Made by a program: the position numbers and the translations under genes. A DNA stretch of 9,824 nucleotides from an uncultured Eubacteriales bacterium (GTDB lineage: Bacteria > Bacillota > Clostridia > Lachnospirales > Lachnospiraceae). The DNA lies in NCBI GenBank assembly GCA_900557175.1, contig USSL01000045.1, positions 1 to 9,824 of the forward strand, read 5' to 3'. Of this stretch, positions 6,125 through 9,824 are shown piece by piece. How positions within the stretch are numbered: the stretch's first letter is position 1; each line of letters begins with the position of its first letter. Under the pieces are notes generated by a model, which was not told the DNA's origin, made no database searches, and was given only the letters and a program-made list of their open reading frames with translations.

Positions 6125-7723
6125 ATGGATTTGCTGAAATTATTTCTTGTGGATGACGAAGCGATTATTTTAAAAGGATTGTCCATGACATACGACTGGG
6201 CGAAGATGGGGTTTGAGATTGCCGGCACGGCAAGGGACGGCGATGAGGCTGTGGCAAAGATTAATGAGATTAAGCCGGATGTTGTGCTGACAGATATCCG
6301 CATGAAACGAATGGACGGTCTTACATTGATGGCAAAGGTTGCCGAGACACTTCCGGAAGTTAATTTTGTTGTGATTAGCGCCTATAAGGATTTTGAATAT
6401 GCAAAAATTGCCTGCAACCGGGGTGCCCTTGCTTATCTTGTAAAGCCGATTGACGATGCTGAGCTTTATAAAACAATGTCGGAGGTTGCCTCAAAGTGCC
6501 AAAAGACAATTCATCAGCGGGAAGTGTATGAGCATTGGCACCGGCTGCTTGTGGAGGATGGGGACAGCTATCTTCATATGATGCGCGGACGTTATTTGAA
6601 TAATGGTATTTCAAAAGAAGAATATATACATATTTATAAGATGCTTAAAGGAACCGGGGTGCCGGACGAGGATTATGCGGTTGTCTGTGCGGATATGGAT
6701 ATTGCGACAAAGGTTGAAGGGCATAGTGACTATGATGCGAAACGCTATGTTCTTTCAAGCGAGCTTGAAAAGCTTTTGCGGGAGGAATATACGGTCGATA
6801 CATATCAGACGCCGGAGGAAAGCCCGGTATTCATTCTGCATCTTGAAAAGACGGACAGCTTACAGCCGCTGCGCCGTATTTTGTCTCAGCTTAAAACAAC
6901 GTTTGGCGACGGAATTATTTCGGCGATTTCAAACCGGTTTTGCGGCATTGACGGTATGCGTGAGGCATATGTGCAGGGGCTGAAGCTTTATGAGCTTGCC
7001 ATGGCTTCCGGCGCAGGCATGCTGCGTATGCCCAAAAAGTTATCCTTTGCAAATCAGGCCCAGTATTCGGCGGATATTGAAAATCAGATTATTTCGGCAA
7101 TGCGAAAATGTGACGAGAACCAGCTTCGGGAGAGCTTTGTGAAGTTTGTTTATCAGCTTCCCGGCGATGAGTCTGCGGCAAAAATTCATATTCACCGCCT
7201 TATCGTGCGGATTGAGTTCTGGCTTCGGGAAAGCTGCGATGACAGGGATGATTTTGCTTCTGAATTTTTAAGCTTTTACGATATTTTATCAAAATATCCG
7301 CTGCTGCGCCTTGTGGATGCGGCCTTTAAGCTTTTGAATTATATTACGGAGCAGAGGGCGCAGACGGTTGATACATCGGCCGGCAATTTCTTTGCAGATT
7401 ATATGCAGGTGGCTGTTGATTATATCGAGGCGCATTTGCCGGATGAAAATCTTTCGATTACTGAGGTCGCCGGGCAGATTTTTTTGAATCCGGTCTATTT
7501 CGGCAGAGTTTTTAAAAGTACATTCGGCGTTTCCTTTAAGCGGTATGTGCTCAATGCGCGTATTGAACGGGCAAAGGAAATGATTATGGATGATGCCTTA
7601 AGTATTGCTGTCATCTGTGATAAGGTCGGCATACCGAATCCGTCCTATTTTACAAAACTGTTTAAACAGTGCACCGGTCAGCTTCCAAGTGACTATAAAA
7701 GGAATGGTGCTTATGAAGAATAG
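6125..7723 (+). CDS. AraC-family DNA-binding response regulator (YesN type)
   Basis: Output half of a two-component system, 532 residues. The receiver domain is about 1-120: acidic pair D10-D11, phosphoacceptor D57 (LTDIRM), S85 (VVISAY) and K107 (LVKP) are all present, so it should be phosphorylatable. A middle region of about 130-425 has no named motif; YesN-like regulators carry such a linker. The C-terminal AraC domain is about 426-528 with two helix-turn-helix units (about 444-465 and 492-514) ending in the usual GQLPSDYKR pattern. The frame extends upstream to a TTG at 6077, but ATG 6125 is chosen because GGGGG lies 7 nt before it and the receiver domain begins at once. Its last 11 nt overlap the kinase gene. 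YesN-type regulators commonly control carbohydrate uptake loci; the target here is not visible. Confidence 0.93.
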   Translation: MDLLKLFLVDDEAIILKGLSMTYDWAKMGFEIAGTARDGDEAVAKINEIKPDVVLTDIRMKRMDGLTLMAKVAETLPEVNFVVISAYKDFEYAKIACNRGALAYLVKPIDDAELYKTMSEVASKCQKTIHQREVYEHWHRLLVEDGDSYLHMMRGRYLNNGISKEEYIHIYKMLKGTGVPDEDYAVVCADMDIATKVEGHSDYDAKRYVLSSELEKLLREEYTVDTYQTPEESPVFILHLEKTDSLQPLRRILSQLKTTFGDGIISAISNRFCGIDGMREAYVQGLKLYELAMASGAGMLRMPKKLSFANQAQYSADIENQIISAMRKCDENQLRESFVKFVYQLPGDESAAKIHIHRLIVRIEFWLRESCDDRDDFASEFLSFYDILSKYPLLRLVDAAFKLLNYITEQRAQTVDTSAGNFFADYMQVAVDYIEAHLPDENLSITEVAGQIFLNPVYFGRVFKSTFGVSFKRYVLNARIERAKEMIMDDALSIAVICDKVGIPNPSYFTKLFKQCTGQLPSDYKRNGAYEE

Positions 7724-9458
7724 ATTTCAAAAAAAGATATTTCTGGCATTTGTCGGCCTGTTTGCGCTTGTCGGGGGCAGTGTGTTTTGTATTGTCATGT
7801 ATCTTGGCAAAATGAATATTTATGGCTCTATGGAAAAGCAGTACCGCTATGTCAATGAGAATGCGTATACACGGTTTGCCAATCAGTACAATGAAATTGA
7901 CAGTATGACAGACGGATGGATATTAAGCGGTACGGTGCAGAACAGTCTTTTAAATGAGCCGCTTGATACGCAGGCGGAGGCGGATGTGGAAGCGTCGATG
8001 TCTGTGTTTCAGGGGAAAAGCATTGATTATTATTTGTATGTTGATAATAAGTTTAATATTTTTTCACAGAAAAACTTAGATATCGAGCCGGCGCAGTTTT
8101 ACAGTCTGCCGATGATTCGGGCACTCAAGGACTATGGAAAAACATGTTTTTATTGGGGAAAGGATGAAATTTTCGGAAGCGGCGAGGAACACCTTTTTGT
8201 GCTGCGCTATGTCCGCAGTGTCAGCCATGATAATGAACCGGGGATTTTGTGTCTTAGGCTGGCATCGGATTATATGAATCAGATTTTTAAAAATATGACG
8301 GATGACGATTGCGTGCAGCTGCTATACGATTCATCAGGACAGCTGTGTGATATGTATAATCCGTCGGAATATGCAATGACGGAGAAAAAGCTTTCGTGGA
8401 TTCATGAGCAGATGCGTGCAGAGACACCGGAAATTTCAAATGAAGGCTTTGTGTGTACATCGACAGGCAGCAATACAGCCTACAGTATTGTGACCTATGT
8501 GCCGGGAAGTATTGTCAACCGGTATGTTTATGAGGTGTATATTGTTTTTATTATTGCGGGACTTGCCGCATTCGTACTCATCATTTTTTTAAGCGGTGCA
8601 GTGTCGCGGCGGCTGACAGCGCCTGTGAAAGAAATCAATGATTATATGCAGCGGTTTGATGAGAGCAAGTTGGGAGAATACCTGAATCTGCACACGAATA
8701 CAGAGCTTGATACGATTGGCAGCAGTTATAATGCCATGATTGATAAGGTTGGTATGCTGATGAATAAGGTGCGCGAGGATGAAAAGGTACTCAGAGAGCA
8801 GGAAATCCATTCACTTGTCAATCAGCTTCATCCGCATTTTCTTTACAATACGCTGGATACAATTTATATGCTGGCGCGGATCAGTCATGAAGAAACGATT
8901 ATGAAGATGATTTATGCGCTGTCTAAATATTTGAGAATTAATTTGAGCAAGGGCGCGGATGAAATTCCTTTGTCAAAAGAGTTTGAGCATGTTTGTGCCT
9001 ATATGGATATACAAAAAATAAGAAATGACGGTCTTTTTGATTATGAGACGGTCTGCGATGACAGCGTGAAGGATTTGAGAATATGCAAGCTTATTTTACA
9101 GCCGCTTGCTGAAAATGCGGTGAAACACGGTTTTTCTGAAATCAGTGAGGGCGGTTTTATTAAGCTGACAGCCGGGCGCCGTGAAAATTGCCTTGTCATG
9201 ACGGTAGAAAATAATGGCCTGCCGATTGAAGATGAGCAGCTTGCAGCTTTAAATGCGATGGAAAAGCTGCCGGCAGAAGCGGTCATAAAGGCGGAGGAGA
9301 GCAGAGAGGGCGGCTACGGACTTATGAATATTGTGGCGCGGCTCCGGCTCAAATACGGCAGCATCCGGTTTTATTATACAACGGGCGAGACTACGGTCTG
9401 CACGATAGAAATTCCGCTTGAAGCAATCAGAAAGGGGGATGATGGCCATGAGGTTTAA
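7713..9458 (+). CDS. Sensor histidine kinase, YesM/LytS-like
   Basis: Membrane sensor that should phosphorylate the regulator encoded just before it; 581 residues. TM1 is about 9-31, an extracellular sensing region 32-272 (probably a double-Cache-like fold, inferred from size and family), TM2 about 273-295 and HAMP about 296-350. The His_kinase (PF06580-type) core has QLHPHFLYNTLDTI with phosphoacceptor H375. The ATPase domain shows N-box LQPLAENAVKHG (N468) and G-box EGGYGLMNI (532-540). All catalytic features are present. The frame extends upstream to 7605 inside the regulator gene, but ATG 7713 is preferred: it gives a normal basic start (MKNRFQKK) before TM1 and has AAAAGGA upstream. The 11-nt overlap with the regulator suggests coupled translation and balanced amounts. 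The ligand is unknown; an extracellular sugar is likely from family and context. Confidence 0.93.
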   Translation: MKNRFQKKIFLAFVGLFALVGGSVFCIVMYLGKMNIYGSMEKQYRYVNENAYTRFANQYNEIDSMTDGWILSGTVQNSLLNEPLDTQAEADVEASMSVFQGKSIDYYLYVDNKFNIFSQKNLDIEPAQFYSLPMIRALKDYGKTCFYWGKDEIFGSGEEHLFVLRYVRSVSHDNEPGILCLRLASDYMNQIFKNMTDDDCVQLLYDSSGQLCDMYNPSEYAMTEKKLSWIHEQMRAETPEISNEGFVCTSTGSNTAYSIVTYVPGSIVNRYVYEVYIVFIIAGLAAFVLIIFLSGAVSRRLTAPVKEINDYMQRFDESKLGEYLNLHTNTELDTIGSSYNAMIDKVGMLMNKVREDEKVLREQEIHSLVNQLHPHFLYNTLDTIYMLARISHEETIMKMIYALSKYLRINLSKGADEIPLSKEFEHVCAYMDIQKIRNDGLFDYETVCDDSVKDLRICKLILQPLAENAVKHGFSEISEGGFIKLTAGRRENCLVMTVENNGLPIEDEQLAALNAMEKLPAEAVIKAEESREGGYGLMNIVARLRLKYGSIRFYYTTGETTVCTIEIPLEAIRKGDDGHEV

Positions 9459-9824
9459 AAAAATTTTAATGTCAGGTGTCCTGTCCGGGCTTTGTATTCT
9501 GGCAGCCGGCTGTGCGCGGGAAAAGGAGACAAAAGCTGAACCGGTTGTCATTCCGGCAATTTTCGGGATTGATTCAGAGACAGGTATTGCGGAAAATAAA
9601 GATCTGATTGAACGGTTTAATGAAGCTTATGAGGGGCGTTATGTGATTTCTCCGGAATGGATGATGGGAACGCCGGAAAGCTACAGGGCGCGGCTTAAGG
9701 AATTAAATGCAGTCGATAAACTTCCGGCAATCATTACAAATATCGGGGTGGATGAAAGCTATATCAGAACGCTTGTCAAGCACGGGCGTCTTGTAGATAT
9801 TGCGCCATACATGGATGAGACGTG
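9448..9824 (+). CDS. Sugar-type ABC transporter solute-binding lipoprotein, 3'-truncated
   Basis: First 125 codons of an extracellular binding protein. Residues 1-22 form a lipoprotein signal: basic MRFKK, a hydrophobic core, then LAAGC with lipid-modified C22. The visible mature part (AIFGID..., DLIERFNEAYEGRY, ARLKELNAVDKLPAIITN, VDIAPYMDE) follows the pattern of family 1 carbohydrate-binding proteins: an N-terminal strand, then 'I..FN..Y.G.YVI', then 'P.II'. The start at ATG 9448 is chosen because GGGGG (9434-9438) is 9 nt away; in-frame ATGs at 9439 and 9442 lie too close to it. It overlaps the kinase stop by 11 nt, like the regulator/kinase junction, so it belongs to the same operon. It could feed a transporter encoded beyond the window, or present ligand to the kinase. 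Confidence 0.85.
   Translation, partial: MRFKKILMSGVLSGLCILAAGCAREKETKAEPVVIPAIFGIDSETGIAENKDLIERFNEAYEGRYVISPEWMMGTPESYRARLKELNAVDKLPAIITNIGVDESYIRTLVKHGRLVDIAPYMDET

Noticed and set aside
7605..7712. Upstream extension of the histidine kinase
   Set aside because: It lies wholly within the AraC domain coding region in another frame; ATG 7713 gives a normal membrane-protein start.
9041..9551. Minus-strand frames over the kinase end and lipoprotein start
   Set aside because: Antisense shadows with no ribosome binding sites; both sense genes are well supported.

Overview
The window looks like chromosomal DNA of a Gram-positive anaerobe of the class Clostridia, most likely Lachnospiraceae. This is an inference from gene content and style: an LTA-synthase-type sulfatase-fold enzyme, a DUF4367-like membrane protein, a YesM/YesN-type two-component pair beside a sugar-type solute-binding lipoprotein, strong AGGAGG/GGGGG ribosome binding sites, one TTG start, and tRNA genes without an encoded CCA. 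All genes I support lie on the + strand. I see no rRNA, CRISPR array, insertion sequence or intact mobile element.

Layout. (1) 1-1431: the C-terminal part of a membrane-anchored LTA synthase family phosphoglycerol transferase, cut by the window edge. (2) 1445-3081: a consensus promoter, a hairpin-rich leader of about 210 nt, then two overlapping genes and a strong terminator. The first gene encodes a single-pass membrane protein resembling anti-sigma/DUF4367 proteins. The second encodes a small tyrosine-rich secreted protein. No sigma factor gene accompanies them, and a low-GC patch spans the junction of the two. (3) 3192-3525: tRNA-Glu(TTC) and tRNA-Cys(GCA), each with its own -35/-10 promoter, closed by a terminator. 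(4) 3526-3730: a short spacer with a TGTTGCAT direct repeat and a possible integrase-tail scar, then an extended -10 promoter and repeat-bearing leader. (5) 3731-5995: glycogen/alpha-glucan phosphorylase, followed by a hairpin terminator. (6) 6070-9824: a promoter followed by an operon of AraC-type response regulator, YesM-like histidine kinase and a sugar-type solute-binding lipoprotein. The last gene is cut by the window end. Both internal junctions of this operon are 11-nt ATG/stop overlaps, which implies translational coupling.

How it works together. The phosphorylase releases glucose-1-phosphate from storage or dietary alpha-glucan. The downstream operon probably senses an extracellular (oligo)saccharide through the kinase's large external domain, possibly helped by the co-translated lipoprotein, and switches on an uptake or degradation locus through the AraC-type regulator. 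The LTA-synthase-like enzyme and the membrane/secreted gene pair both point to the cell envelope, but nothing in the sequence links them functionally. The parts most worth a second look are the orphan membrane/secreted pair with its leader and composition break, and the regulator-kinase-lipoprotein operon.
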